64,000 nt of DNA from Streptomyces sp. AM 4-1-1 (lineage in GTDB: Bacteria; Actinomycetota; Actinomycetes; Streptomycetales; Streptomycetaceae). The stretch lies in contig NZ_CP119145.1 of assembly GCF_029167625.1 (NCBI RefSeq), positions 3,410,001 to 3,474,000 on the forward strand, written 5' to 3'. The position numbers were made by a program, and so were the translations under genes. Of the stretch, positions 31,919-41,505 are shown one piece after another (the first letter of the stretch is position 1; each line of letters starts with the position of its first letter). Below the pieces are notes generated by a model that saw only the letters and a program-made list of their open reading frames with translations, was not told where the DNA came from and did not search any database.

Positions 31919-32755
31919 ATGTCTACGCCTGTCGCACGTGCCGGAGCCGGTCTGCGGCTCCTGAGGACCGCGGTGTTCGCCGCGGTCTGCGTCGCGCTGG
32001 CCGCGTCGGGCCATGCGCTGGCCTCCTCCACGGCGGTCCCCTCGTGGACACTGCTCGTGGGTTTCGCCGGGGTGTTCGCGTCGGTCGCGCCGCTCGCCGG
32101 GCGTGAGCGTTCCCTGCCGTCGATCGCCGCCGCGCTGACCGCCGGGCAGCTCGCGCTGCACACACTCTTCGGGGCCGGTACGCACGGCCTCTTCGGTCTC
32201 GGTTCGGACAGCGCGGTCTCCGCGGACGACGCCGCCCAGGCATCGCGGGACGACTCGCTGATCCAGTACGCCGCGCATCTCGTCTGCGGCGCGGGTCCGG
32301 CGCAGTTGAACGCGGGGGACGCCCATCGCATCGTCACCACCGCGGGCCTCGACCCGGCGTCGGTGGTCCCGGCCGGCCGGCCGGCGGCGGCCATGTCGGG
32401 CCCGGCGGCCGACCTGGTACCCGGACTGGTGCCCGGTCTGCCGATGCTGCTCGGACATCTGCTGGCGGCGCTGGCCACCGGCTGGTTGCTGCGGCGCGGG
32501 GAGGTCGCGCTGTTCCGGCTGGCCCGGCTGTCGGCGCAGGGCGCCCAGCAGTTCGCCGCCGAGGCCCGGCTGCGGGCGCTGCGGGCCGCGCTGGCCCTCG
32601 TACGGGCGTTGCTCGCGGGTCTGCCGGACGCGCCGGCGACCGGGCCACGTCCCCTGCGTACCGCCGAGGAGGCCCTGCCCGCAGGCGCCGACGATCCCCT
32701 CAAGCACTCGGTGATCAGGCGCGGGCCGCCTTCCGTTCTCGCCCTCGCAGCCTGA
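31919..32755 (+). CDS. Integral membrane protein upstream of the copper genes
   Basis: The 278-aa product has about four membrane helices: residues 14-34 (RTAVFAAVCVALAASGHALA), 43-62 (WTLLVGFAGVFASVAPLAG), about 70-90 and about 170-195 (LPMLLGHLLAALATGWLL). A charged, helical C-terminal part follows (AEARLRALRAALALVRALLAGLPDA). It resembles the conserved Streptomyces membrane protein usually found before ycnI-type copper genes, so a link to metal handling is possible. The ATG at 31919 has no clear ribosome binding site and may be translated from a leaderless message. I do not know its biochemical function. Confidence 0.78.
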   Translation: MSTPVARAGAGLRLLRTAVFAAVCVALAASGHALASSTAVPSWTLLVGFAGVFASVAPLAGRERSLPSIAAALTAGQLALHTLFGAGTHGLFGLGSDSAVSADDAAQASRDDSLIQYAAHLVCGAGPAQLNAGDAHRIVTTAGLDPASVVPAGRPAAAMSGPAADLVPGLVPGLPMLLGHLLAALATGWLLRRGEVALFRLARLSAQGAQQFAAEARLRALRAALALVRALLAGLPDAPATGPRPLRTAEEALPAGADDPLKHSVIRRGPPSVLALAA

Positions 32756-32922
32756 CGCGACACCCGCCCGCGCGCGGTTCGAAGCCCTCGGCCGGAGACT
32801 CCGGACATCGTCCGTACCCGGTCCCCGAGGGGCGAGAACGCGCGGCGGAGGTGTCGTGACGTCGGCGCGCGCCTGCGCGCCGGTCCACCCTTCCTTCGTG
32901 TTTCCGTGGAGTGATCTCTGCC

Positions 32923-33666
32923 ATGAACGTTTCACGTATCGCCGTCGCGGGCGGCGTCGCCGCTGCCACCGTCCTGCTCCTCGCCGGTCCCGCCTCCGCG
33001 CACGTCAGCGTGCAGCCACAGGGCGCGGCCGCCAAGGGCGGTTACGCCACCATCAACTTCAAGGTCCCCAACGAGCGCGACAGCGCCGCGACGACCAAGC
33101 TCGAAGTGGCCTTCCCGACCGACCATCCGCTCGCCTCCGTCATGCCCCAGCCGGTGCCCGGCTGGAAGATCGAGGTCACCAAGAGCAAGCTCGCCAAGCC
33201 GCTGGACGTCCACGGCAAGCAGATCAACGAGGCCGTCTCCAAGGTCACGTGGACCGCTGAGGACGCGAAGAGCGGCATCGGTGTCGGCGAGTTCCAGCAG
33301 TTCCCGCTCTCCGTCGGCCAGCTTCCCGAGGACGCCGACCAGCTGGTGTTCAAGGCCCTCCAGACGTACGACAACAAGGAGGTCGTACGTTGGATCGAGG
33401 AGCCGAAGGAAGGCGCGGCGGAGCCCGAGACCCCGGCCCCGGTCCTCAAGCTGACCGCCCCGGCCTCCGACGCCCATGGCACCGGCGGGGCCGACAAGTC
33501 CGGTGACACATCCGCGGACAAGGCGAAGGAGACGACCGCGTCGGCGGCCTCGTCGTCCTCGTCGTCCAGTGACGACACGGCCCGGGTCCTCGGGATCGTC
33601 GGCATCGTCATCGGTGCCGCGGGCGTCGCCTTCGGCGTGCTCGCCGGTCGCCGTCGCGCCGCCTGA
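32923..33666 (+). CDS. YcnI-like copper-binding membrane protein (DUF1775)
   Basis: The 247-aa protein has a signal peptide (1-26, cut after ASA) so that the mature protein starts with His (HVSVQPQG), the residue that binds copper in YcnI proteins. The DUF1775 domain covers about 27-165, including WKIEVTKSKLAKPL and the Trp-containing WTAEDAKSGIG. A Ser/Asp/Thr-rich linker and a C-terminal membrane helix (about 220-240, VLGIVGIVIGAAGVAFGVLAG) anchor it outside. It likely stores or passes copper to the SCO1 and PCuAC proteins encoded downstream, towards cytochrome oxidase. Confidence 0.9.
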   Translation: MNVSRIAVAGGVAAATVLLLAGPASAHVSVQPQGAAAKGGYATINFKVPNERDSAATTKLEVAFPTDHPLASVMPQPVPGWKIEVTKSKLAKPLDVHGKQINEAVSKVTWTAEDAKSGIGVGEFQQFPLSVGQLPEDADQLVFKALQTYDNKEVVRWIEEPKEGAAEPETPAPVLKLTAPASDAHGTGGADKSGDTSADKAKETTASAASSSSSSSDDTARVLGIVGIVIGAAGVAFGVLAGRRRAA

Positions 33667-33714
33667 TCACCAGCCGTACCACTCGTATCGATCACCACCA
33701 GGAAACAGCTCTCC

Positions 33715-34380
33715 ATGCGCAAGATCACTGTGCCGGCCGCGGCGTTCCTCGCCGCGGCCGTGCTCACCCTGTCCGGCTGCGGCAGCAGCGACGACTCTTC
33801 GGACTCCGCCGCGAAGTCACCCGTGACGGACGTGTCCGCCGAGGCGAAGACCAAGGCCGCGACCGTGCTCGACCAGCCGTTCACCAAGCCCGACTTCGTC
33901 CTCACCGACACCCACGGCGAGAAGTACGACTTCCGCGAACGGACCAAGGGCAGGCCGACGCTCATCTACTTCGGCTACACCCGCTGTCCCGACGTCTGCC
34001 CGCTGACGATGAGCAACCTCGCCATCGCCAAGCGGGCCCTGCCCAAGGCCGACCAGGAAAAACTCCAGGTCGTCTTCGTCACCACGGACCCCGAGCGGGA
34101 CACCCCCGCGTCCATGGGCAGCTGGCTCAAGGCCCAAGATCCGTCCTTCATCGGTCTGACCGGCGACTTCCCGACCATCCAGGCGGGCGCGCGGCAGATC
34201 GGCATCGGCATCAGCCCGGCCAAGAAGGAGAAGGACGGCACGGTCGTCTCCATGCACGGCGCCCAGGTCATCGCGTTCTCACCGAAGACCGATCAGGGCT
34301 ACGTGCTGTACGACGACGACACCACGGCCGAGGACTACACCAAGGACATCCCCAAGATCCTCAAGGGGGAGACACCGTGA
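33715..34380 (+). CDS. SCO1/SenC copper chaperone lipoprotein
   Basis: The 221-aa lipoprotein (lipobox LSGC at residues 18-21) has a thioredoxin-like fold with the copper-binding CPDVC (in YTRCPDVCPLT, about 95) and a later His in TVVSMHGAQVIAF. SCO1 proteins insert copper into the CuA site of cytochrome c oxidase. The gene is translationally coupled to the next by GTGA and lies 48 bp after ycnI, forming a copper-delivery operon. Confidence 0.93.
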   Translation: MRKITVPAAAFLAAAVLTLSGCGSSDDSSDSAAKSPVTDVSAEAKTKAATVLDQPFTKPDFVLTDTHGEKYDFRERTKGRPTLIYFGYTRCPDVCPLTMSNLAIAKRALPKADQEKLQVVFVTTDPERDTPASMGSWLKAQDPSFIGLTGDFPTIQAGARQIGIGISPAKKEKDGTVVSMHGAQVIAFSPKTDQGYVLYDDDTTAEDYTKDIPKILKGETP

Positions 34381-34829
34381 GCCGACGCCGGACGGCCCTG
34401 GTCGCCGTCATGGCGACCACCGGGCTCGCTCTGGCGGGCTGCTCCTCGTCGGACGGCGGTACACCCGATCTGGAGGTGACCGGTGCCTTCATGCCTCAGC
34501 CCATCGACGACATGGCGGCCGGTTTCCTCGTCGTACGCAACAGTGGCGACGCGTCCGACCGCCTCACCTCGGTGACCAGCTCCATCTCGGACGACGTCAC
34601 GATCCACGAGACGAAGGACCAGAGGATGCGGAAGGTGACGTCGTTCGACGTACCGGCACGCGGCGAGCTGGATCTGGAACGCGGCGGCAACCACATCATG
34701 TTCATGAAGCTGAAGCAGCGGCCGATGCGGGGCGAGAAGGTGTCCGTCGAGCTGCACTTCGAGAAGGCCGAACCGATCACGGTCGACCTTCCCGTGAAGG
34801 AGACCACCCACAACCCGAAGAAGCAGTGA
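34377..34829 (+). CDS. PCuAC-type periplasmic copper chaperone
   Basis: The 150-aa lipoprotein (lipobox LAGC at 19-22) contains the H(M)-M-H-M copper motif of PCuAC: IHETKDQRMRKV and GGNHIMFMKLKQRPM. These proteins bring Cu(I) to SCO1 or to CuA of cytochrome oxidase. GTG 34377 overlaps the sco1 stop, and the copC-copD gene begins 13 bp after this one ends, so all belong to one operon. Confidence 0.92.
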   Translation: MSRRRTALVAVMATTGLALAGCSSSDGGTPDLEVTGAFMPQPIDDMAAGFLVVRNSGDASDRLTSVTSSISDDVTIHETKDQRMRKVTSFDVPARGELDLERGGNHIMFMKLKQRPMRGEKVSVELHFEKAEPITVDLPVKETTHNPKKQ

Positions 34830-34842
34830 GGGACCAACACTC

Positions 34843-36945
34843 ATGAGAGCCACCGCCCCGCACTTCGGAACGTCACCGCGGACATCCCCGGCACGTCGGC
34901 CACGTGCCCGTGCCGCCGCCCTCCTCGCCACGCTGGCCTGCCTGTTGTTCGGCCTGCTGCTGGCGGGCGCGGGGCCGGCGGCCGCGCACGCGGCCCTCAC
35001 CGGGAGCGACCCGAAGGACGGGGCGGTGGTCGCCACCGCGCCCGAACAGGTCACGCTCACCTTCTCCGAGCAGGTGGCCATGGGCGCCGACTCGATCCGG
35101 GTCCTCGACCCCACCGGTGAGCGGGCCGACACGGGTGGTCCGCTCGACCTCCAGGACGGTTCCACCGTGCGGCACGGCGTCGCGTTGCGCGGTGGGCTGC
35201 CCGACGGCACGTACACCGTGGCCTGGCAGGCCGTGTCCGCCGACAGCCACCCGGTCTCCGGAGCCTTCACGTTCTCCATCGGAGCACCGTCCGAGACCAG
35301 CGTCGCCCTCCCGTCCGACCGGGCGGGCGGGGGGCTCGTCGGCACGCTCTACGACATCGCGCGGTACGCCGCTTACGCCGGGTTCATCCTGCTCGCGGGC
35401 GGCGTCACGTTCGTCCTGGCCTGCTGGCAGCGCGGAGCGGGCGCCCGCCCGTTGCAGCGTCTGGTGGTGCGCGGGTGGATCACGCTCGCCGCGGCCACCC
35501 TGGTCATGCTGCTGCTGAGGACCCCGTACACCGGTTCGGGGAAACTCGTCGACGCCTTCGACCTCGACGGACTGCGGGCGGTGCTCGACACCAAGCCGGG
35601 CACCGCGCTGTTCTCCCGACTGCTCCTGCTCGGCGCCTCCGCGATCTTCATCGCCGTCCTCTTCGGTACGTACACGAAACGCGAGGACGAGAAGGAGAAG
35701 CGGGACCTCACCTTCGGCCTGGCCCTCGGGGGCACCGTCATCGCGGTCGGGATCGCCGGGACCTGGTCCTTCGCCGAACACGCTTCGACGGGCATCCAGA
35801 CGGGCATCGCGATGCCCGTCGACGTACTGCATCTGCTGGCCGTGGCGACCTGGCTCGGCGGTCTCGCGGCGCTGCTGGTCGCGCTGTACCGGACGCCGGA
35901 CATCGGGCGGGACGCCGTGCGGCGCTACTCGCGGATCGCGTTCGGCAGCGTGCTCGTGCTCGCGGCGACCGGGATCTACCAGTCCTGGCGGCAGGTGGGG
36001 TACTGGTCGGCGCTGACCGGCACCCGGTACGGGCAGCTCCTTCTGCTGAAGGTGGGGCTGATCGGGGTACTCCTCGGGATCGCGTGGTTCTCCCGGCGCT
36101 GGACGGCACGGCTGACGGACGGCGAGCTGGGCACGGGCGGTGGGCAGGTCACCGACAGCGGGCAGATCGCCGACGGCGGGCGGGGCACGGAATCCGGTGC
36201 TGGACGGGTTACGGGACCGGGCACCGGATCGGAAGCGGGGCCGGGCGCTGGAGCGGGGGCGGGGGCGGACACTGGAGCGGAGGCGGGGCCGGGCGCTGGA
36301 GCGGATGTGGAGCCGGCCGGTGAATCGTGTCCGGAGCCGGTCGGTGAACCGGTCGCCGTCGCCGCGGACCCCGCACGGGCCGCCCAGCTCGCCCGCCAGC
36401 AGGCCGCGGTGCGGACGACCGAGGCCAAGCGCGTCCGCGACGCCGATCCCCGGCGGTCGGGACTGCGGCGCTCGGTGCTCGCGGAGGCCGGCGTCGCCGT
36501 CGTACTGCTGGCGGTGACGACCATACTGACCTCGACCGAGCCGGGACGTACGGAGGAAGAAGCCGCACGCGGCAAGACCGCGGTGGCCGAAGCGGTGGCC
36601 GATGGGCCGGTCGGCCTGAGCCTGCCGTTCGACACCGGAGGCCAGAACGGCAAGGGGACGGTTCAGCTGGACATCGATCCGGGCCGCACCGGCTCCAACA
36701 CGCTGCACATCCTGATCGACGGGCCCGACGGCAAGCCGTTGGACGTCCCCGAGGTGAAGGTCTCCCTCACCCTGGAGGCCAAGGACATCGGCCCGCTTCC
36801 CGTCGCTCCCCGTCGGCTCACCGAGGGCCACTGGACGGCCGGTGATGTGCGGATACCCATGGCGGGTGACTGGAAGGTCGCGGTGACCGTCCGTACGTCG
36901 GACATCGACCAGGCGACCCTCGTGAAGAACGTGAAGATCGGCTGA
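34843..36945 (+). CDS. CopC-CopD fusion copper-import protein
   Basis: The 700-aa protein joins a CopC domain after a signal peptide (mature His in AAAHAALTGSDPKDG at about 48; DSHPVSGAF near 132) to a CopD membrane domain with about eight helices (about 165-425). A Gly/Ala/Thr/Glu insert follows at about 426-500 (TGAEAGPGAGADVEPAG type), then another helix (about 545-565) and a C-terminal FixH/YtkA-like domain (600-700). It should take up copper from the outer face. The low-complexity insert is probably a flexible linker. It completes the copper operon before the DyP peroxidase gene. Confidence 0.88.
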   Translation: MRATAPHFGTSPRTSPARRPRARAAALLATLACLLFGLLLAGAGPAAAHAALTGSDPKDGAVVATAPEQVTLTFSEQVAMGADSIRVLDPTGERADTGGPLDLQDGSTVRHGVALRGGLPDGTYTVAWQAVSADSHPVSGAFTFSIGAPSETSVALPSDRAGGGLVGTLYDIARYAAYAGFILLAGGVTFVLACWQRGAGARPLQRLVVRGWITLAAATLVMLLLRTPYTGSGKLVDAFDLDGLRAVLDTKPGTALFSRLLLLGASAIFIAVLFGTYTKREDEKEKRDLTFGLALGGTVIAVGIAGTWSFAEHASTGIQTGIAMPVDVLHLLAVATWLGGLAALLVALYRTPDIGRDAVRRYSRIAFGSVLVLAATGIYQSWRQVGYWSALTGTRYGQLLLLKVGLIGVLLGIAWFSRRWTARLTDGELGTGGGQVTDSGQIADGGRGTESGAGRVTGPGTGSEAGPGAGAGAGADTGAEAGPGAGADVEPAGESCPEPVGEPVAVAADPARAAQLARQQAAVRTTEAKRVRDADPRRSGLRRSVLAEAGVAVVLLAVTTILTSTEPGRTEEEAARGKTAVAEAVADGPVGLSLPFDTGGQNGKGTVQLDIDPGRTGSNTLHILIDGPDGKPLDVPEVKVSLTLEAKDIGPLPVAPRRLTEGHWTAGDVRIPMAGDWKVAVTVRTSDIDQATLVKNVKIG

Positions 36946-36950
36946 GCGGG

Positions 36951-38429
36951 ATGAGCGGGATGAGGACGAACGTGAACGGCGAGCGCGGCGCGAAGAACGG
37001 GCGCGCCGCGAACGGCAGGAACGGTGGCTCTGCGGACGGCACAGGCGCGAACGGGAAGCACGGCCGCCCGGGGGACGGCACCGGCGCGAACGGCAGGAAC
37101 GGCCGCCCGGTGGACGGCGTGAGAGGCGGCGCGGGGGCCGGGGGCAGCGGCGTGGACCGTACGGAAAGCGGCGCCGTGTCCCGGCGGCGGCTGCTCGGCG
37201 GTGTGGGCGCGGCAGGCGCGACCGGGCTGGTGCTGGGCGCCGCGGGCGGCGGCGTCGGCTATGCGGCGACCAGGCCCGAGGCCCCGGTCCCGCTCGCCTC
37301 GGTCGGTTCCACGGAGGTGATGTTTCACGGGAAACATCAACCGGGCATCACCACTCCGCTTCAGGCGCGCGGCCATCTGATCGCCTTCGATCTGGCGGTG
37401 GGCGCGGGACGCAAGGAAGCCGCCGCCCTGCTGCGCCGCTGGTCGGATCTGACGCGTCGGCTGATGGCGGGCGAGCCGTCCGAGGGCGGTGCGGGGCCCG
37501 ACACCGGGATCGCGTCGGACGCCGGGCCCTCCTCACTCACCGTCACCTTCGGTTTCGGCCGCACCTTCTTCGACCGCACGGGCCTGACCGCCCAGCGCCC
37601 GGCAGAGCTGGACCCGTTGCCGCCGTTCTCCTCCGACCACCTCGACGCTCGGCGCTCCGAGGGGGACCTCTGGGTGCAGATCGGCGCCGATGACGCCCTC
37701 GTCGCCTTTCACGCGCTGCGTGCCGTGCAGAAGGAGGCCGCGGGAGCCGCGAAGGTGCGCTGGCAGATGAACGGCTTCAACCGCACCCCCGGTGCCACCA
37801 CCAGGCCGATGACCGCGCGTAATCTGATGGGCCAGATCGACGGCACCGGCAATCCCCGACCGGGCGAGAGCGATTTCGACCGGCGGATCTTCGTCCCCGC
37901 TGAGGCGTCCGGTACCGGAGGCACTTCCGGTACCGCGCCCGCGTGGATGGCGGGCGGTTCCTACGTCGTCGTACGCCGGATCAGGATGCTGCTCGACGAC
38001 TGGGACCGGCTCCAGGTCGCCCAGCAGGAACGGGTGATCGGCCGGCGCAAGACGGACGGCGCGCCGTTGAGCGGAGGCACCGAGACCACCGAGATGGACC
38101 TCGACAAGGCGGGCCCCGACGGAAAGCTGTCGATCCCGGACAACGCGCACGCCCGGATCTCCTCCCCGGAGAAGAACGGCGGTGCGGCGATGCTGCGGCG
38201 CCCCTTCTCTTACCACGACGGCATCACGACGGACGGCACGCCGGACGCCGGGCTGCTGTTCATCTGCTGGCAGGCCGATCCGTTCAAGGGCTTCGTGCCG
38301 GTGCAGCGCAAACTCGACCGGGGTGACGCGCTCGCGCCGTTCATCCGGCACGAGGCGAGTGGGTTGTACGCGGTGCCGGGCGGGGCCGCGCGGGGTGAGT
38401 ACGTGGGGCAGCGGCTGCTGGAGGCCTGA
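36951..38429 (+). CDS. Tat-exported DyP-type heme peroxidase
   Basis: The 492-aa protein has a Tat signal (SRRRLLGGVGAAGATGLVLGAA at about 76-97) after an odd N-terminal stretch of about 70 residues made of Asn-Gly-Arg/Lys and DGTGAN repeats. The peroxidase domain shows the DyP motif GQIDGTGNP (about 292), the proximal His in DNAHARISSP (about 400) and the end GLLFICWQADPFKGFVPVQRKL. It resembles EfeB-type enzymes of heme/iron systems and the peroxidases found beside copper genes in Streptomyces. The ATG at 36951 overlaps closely with the preceding stop; ATG 36960 is an alternative. A parS-like sequence with one mismatch lies in the gene at 37322-37335. Confidence 0.9.
   Translation: MSGMRTNVNGERGAKNGRAANGRNGGSADGTGANGKHGRPGDGTGANGRNGRPVDGVRGGAGAGGSGVDRTESGAVSRRRLLGGVGAAGATGLVLGAAGGGVGYAATRPEAPVPLASVGSTEVMFHGKHQPGITTPLQARGHLIAFDLAVGAGRKEAAALLRRWSDLTRRLMAGEPSEGGAGPDTGIASDAGPSSLTVTFGFGRTFFDRTGLTAQRPAELDPLPPFSSDHLDARRSEGDLWVQIGADDALVAFHALRAVQKEAAGAAKVRWQMNGFNRTPGATTRPMTARNLMGQIDGTGNPRPGESDFDRRIFVPAEASGTGGTSGTAPAWMAGGSYVVVRRIRMLLDDWDRLQVAQQERVIGRRKTDGAPLSGGTETTEMDLDKAGPDGKLSIPDNAHARISSPEKNGGAAMLRRPFSYHDGITTDGTPDAGLLFICWQADPFKGFVPVQRKLDRGDALAPFIRHEASGLYAVPGGAARGEYVGQRLLEA
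37322..37335. other. parS-like site with one mismatch, inside the peroxidase gene
   Basis: GTTTCACGGGAAAC differs from the perfect Streptomyces parS GTTTCACGTGAAAC at one base. Degenerate sites still bind ParB more weakly in related systems. Confidence 0.5.
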
Positions 38430-38540
38430 TCCGGTCGGCGGCCCCGCACGGTTCGGAGCAGTGGACGCAGTGCCTTTTCCTTCGGGCCGGGGCGGTGAAT
38501 TTCGCGGTCGTGCCCCGTCCCGGGCCATTAGGGTGACCGT

Positions 38541-39479
38541 ATGTCCGCCACGCGCTACGCCTATCTGGGCCCCGAAGGCACCTTCACCGAGGTCGCCCTC
38601 CGTACGCTTCCGGAAGCGGCCACCCGGGAACTCGTCCCGATGGTGTCCGTCCCGGCCGCGCTGGACGCCGTACGCAACGGCGAGGCGGCGGCAGCGCTGG
38701 TACCGATCGAGAACTCCGTCGAGGGCGGGATCACCACGACCCTCGACCAGCTGACCAGCGGTGAGCCGCTGATGATCTACCGCGAGGTGCTGCTCTCCAT
38801 CACCTTCGCCCTGCTCGTGCGGCCCGGGACCGAGCTCTCCGACATCAAGACCGTCACCGCGCATCCCGCTGCCCAGCCGCAGGTGCGCAACTGGATGGCC
38901 GCCCATCTCCCGGAGGCCGTGTGGGAGTCGGCCGCGTCCAACGCGGACGGCGCGCGTCTGGTCCAGGAAGGGCGGTACGACGCCGCCTTCGCGGGGGAGT
39001 TCGCCGCGGCGACGTACGGGCTGCTGCCGCTGGTGACCGAGATCCACGACGCGAAGAACGCGCAGACGCGCTTCGTCCTGGTGGGCCGCCCGGCGCGCCC
39101 CTCGGCGCCGACCGGTGCGGACAAGACGTCGGTGGTCATCTGGATGGGGGACGACCACCCGGGCGCGCTGCTCGAACTCCTCCAGGAGTTCGCGGTGCGC
39201 GGAGTGAACCTGATGCTGATCCAGTCCAGGCCGACGGGCGCGGGCATCGGGAACTACTGCTTCTCCGTGGACGCCGAGGGGCACATCGCTGATCGGCGGG
39301 TCGGTGAGGCACTGATGGGGCTGAAGCGGATCTGCCCGAAGGTCCGCTTCCTGGGCTCGTATCCGCGTGCCGGGGTGGTGCCGGAGGACGTACCGCCGCT
39401 GCGCGCGGGCACGTCGGACGCGGCTTTCGTGGACGCGTCCGACTGGTTGGCACGCAGTCAGGACGGGCGCGCGCTCTGA
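38541..39479 (+). CDS. pheA: Prephenate dehydratase
   Basis: The 312-aa enzyme makes phenylpyruvate from prephenate for phenylalanine synthesis. The dehydratase domain (about 1-190) starts with YAYLGPEGTFTEVA and includes IENSVEGGITTTLD and the catalytic TRF in AQTRFVLVG. A C-terminal ACT domain (about 200-280) holds the phenylalanine-sensing GALLELLQEFAVRGVNLMLIQSRPT. It is a monofunctional enzyme without chorismate mutase. The ATG at 38541 is used. serS lies 748 bp downstream across the DnaA-box gap. Confidence 0.94.
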   Translation: MSATRYAYLGPEGTFTEVALRTLPEAATRELVPMVSVPAALDAVRNGEAAAALVPIENSVEGGITTTLDQLTSGEPLMIYREVLLSITFALLVRPGTELSDIKTVTAHPAAQPQVRNWMAAHLPEAVWESAASNADGARLVQEGRYDAAFAGEFAAATYGLLPLVTEIHDAKNAQTRFVLVGRPARPSAPTGADKTSVVIWMGDDHPGALLELLQEFAVRGVNLMLIQSRPTGAGIGNYCFSVDAEGHIADRRVGEALMGLKRICPKVRFLGSYPRAGVVPEDVPPLRAGTSDAAFVDASDWLARSQDGRAL

Positions 39480-40227
39480 GCGTGCGGTCCGCCGACCACG
39501 GTACGGGGCGGACCACGGCCGGCCCTCACAGCCGACGCTCCGGTTGGAGTGGGCGACCGGTGCCGACGAGCGGCAGCGGAGGCCGGTACTGGTGACGGGT
39601 GGCGGCGGACGGGTAGCGATGGGCAGGCGATGGTGACGATCGGTGCTCGCGATCGGCGGTGTTACGTGCCGATTGTCGTCAGCGCTCAAAGTTATCCACA
39701 GACCTGCTGCGACGCCTGGGGACAAGTCGACACCACAAAGCGACATGGTCGACAAATCGCCCGGGTCACTCGCATCAATCCACAGAGCACCAAGCTGTGC
39801 GACGTCATCCTAATTCCATTGATCAACTCTTTGGAGCGAGTAATTCCCACCCGAATGAGTGGATAGGGCGGGTTTGCTTACGGAATACCTGGGTCCGGAA
39901 CAGTCTCTTCGGCGTCCGTTGCTCATGTCCACAGATCTTCCTCACAGCCTGTGGATAACTGAAAACCCAGCGCACTCTCTGTGGACAACTCACGGATCAC
40001 CGCTCCCCAACTCCCGCTCGACACAGGGTTCCTACGTCAAGAGCCATCGGCGCTCCACCCCCGTTCAGGGGGCGAGGATCCCCCTCCATTGACGATCGCC
40101 GGGGACAATCACTCACGGTGCGGCACCGTAGATCTTCCTCGAAATTCCCAATTCCGGCAATGCGCATGAAATGCGACACCTCAATAGCAGGGAGAGGCCG
40201 ACGGGTTCGCACCGGTAGCCTGGAGGG
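39480..40227. other. 748-bp gap between pheA and serS with DnaA-box cluster
   Basis: No gene. It contains at least four DnaA-box-like 9-mers (next entries) spread over 39692-39988, in an otherwise A/T-richer stretch (39780-39990), and the serS promoter region at its right end. Candidate serS elements are TTGACG at 40087 and GGTAGCCT just before the GTG at 40228, which would give a leaderless message. Confidence 0.55.
39692..39988. repeat. Cluster of four DnaA boxes (pheA-serS gap)
   Basis: TTATCCACA at 39692-39700 and ATGTCCACA at 39925-39933 read on the plus strand. TGTGGATAA at 39950-39958 and TGTGGACAA at 39980-39988 read TTATCCACA and TTGTCCACA on the minus strand. The last is the exact Streptomyces DnaA-box consensus. 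A weaker CAATCCACA lies at 39776. Clusters of DnaA boxes outside oriC are known in Streptomyces and can titrate DnaA. Confidence 0.7.
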
Positions 40228-41505
40228 GTGATTGACCTTCGCCTGCTCCGTGAGGACCCCGACCGTGTGCGCGCCTCCCAGCGTGCCCGTGGAGAGGACG
40301 TCGCGCTCGTCGACGCCCTTCTCTCCGCCGACGAGCGGCGCAGGTCGTCCGGCGTCCGCTTCGACGAACTCCGTTCCGAGCAGAAGTCGCTCGGCAAGCT
40401 GATCCCCAAGGCTTCCCCCGAGGAGCGCGCGGAGCTGCTGCGGAAGGCCGAGCAGCTGAAGGCCGACGTCCGGGCCGCCGACGTGGCGCAGGACGAGGCC
40501 GACGCGGAGGCCAAGCGCCTGTTGCTCCAGTTGGGCAACGTCGTCCACACGGACGTACCGGTCGGCGGCGAGGAGGACTTCGTCGTCCTGGAGACGCACG
40601 GCACGATCCGCGACTTCGGAGCCGAGGGATTCGAGCCGAAGGACCATCTGGAGCTGGGCGAGGCGCTGGGCGCCATCGACATGGAGCGCGGGGCCAAGGT
40701 GTCCGGCTCGCGCTTCTACTACCTGACGGGTGTCGGCGCGCTGCTGGAGCTCGCCCTCGTCAACGCCGCGATCGCCCAGGCCACCGAGGCCGGTTTCGTA
40801 CCGATGCTGACCCCGGCGCTGGTCCGTCCGCGTGCCATGGAGGGCACGGGCTTCCTCGGCCAGGCCGCCGAGAACGTGTACCACCTGGAGAAGGACGACT
40901 ACTACCTCGTCGGTACGTCCGAGGTCCCCCTCGCCGCGTACCACATGGACGAGATCATCGACGCCGCCAAGCTGCCGCTGCGGTACGCCGGTTTCTCGCC
41001 GTGCTTCCGCCGTGAGGCAGGTACGTACGGCAAGGACACCCGGGGCATCTTCCGCGTCCACCAGTTCGACAAGGTCGAGATGTTCTCGTACGTCGATCCG
41101 GCCGACGCCGAGGCCGAGCACCAGAGGCTGCTGGACTGGGAGAAGCAGTGGCTGACCGCCCTGCGACTGCCCTTCCAGGTGATCGATGTGGCCACCGGTG
41201 ATCTGGGCGCCTCGGCCTCCCGTAAGTTCGACTGCGAGGCCTGGATTCCCACCCAGGGGAAGTACCGCGAGCTCACCTCGGCGTCGAACTGCGACGGTTT
41301 CCAGGCACGCCGGCTGTCCGTCCGCATGCGGGACGGCAAGAAGGTGCAGCCGCTGGCCACGCTGAACGGCACCCTCTGCGCCGTGCCGCGCACGATCGTG
41401 GCGATCCTGGAGAACCACCAGCTGGCCGACGGTTCGGTACGGGTGCCCGAGGTGCTGCGCCCTTACCTGGGCGGGCGCGAGGTCCTGGAACCGGTCGCCA
41501 AGTGA
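40228..41505 (+). CDS. serS: Seryl-tRNA synthetase
   Basis: The 425-aa class II synthetase charges tRNA-Ser with serine. The N-terminal coiled-coil tRNA-binding arm (about 25-110: [22 protein letters not shown]) is followed by motif 2 ([25 protein letters not shown]) and motif 3 ([21 protein letters not shown]). Length and motifs are full. GTG 40228 follows TAGCCT by seven bases, so the message may be leaderless. It overlaps the HAD gene by GTGA. Confidence 0.95.
   Translation: MIDLRLLREDPDRVRASQRARGEDVALVDALLSADERRRSSGVRFDELRSEQKSLGKLIPKASPEERAELLRKAEQLKADVRAADVAQDEADAEAKRLLLQLGNVVHTDVPVGGEEDFVVLETHGTIRDFGAEGFEPKDHLELGEALGAIDMERGAKVSGSRFYYLTGVGALLELALVNAAIAQATEAGFVPMLTPALVRPRAMEGTGFLGQAAENVYHLEKDDYYLVGTSEVPLAAYHMDEIIDAAKLPLRYAGFSPCFRREAGTYGKDTRGIFRVHQFDKVEMFSYVDPADAEAEHQRLLDWEKQWLTALRLPFQVIDVATGDLGASASRKFDCEAWIPTQGKYRELTSASNCDGFQARRLSVRMRDGKKVQPLATLNGTLCAVPRTIVAILENHQLADGSVRVPEVLRPYLGGREVLEPVAK

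Noticed and set aside
34873..36831. 652-aa minus-strand open frame opposite the CopC-CopD fusion
   Set aside because: Antisense to a fusion with clear signal peptide, CopC and CopD features.
37533..39755. 740-aa minus-strand open frame over the peroxidase and pheA
   Set aside because: Antisense to recognised DyP and prephenate dehydratase coding regions.
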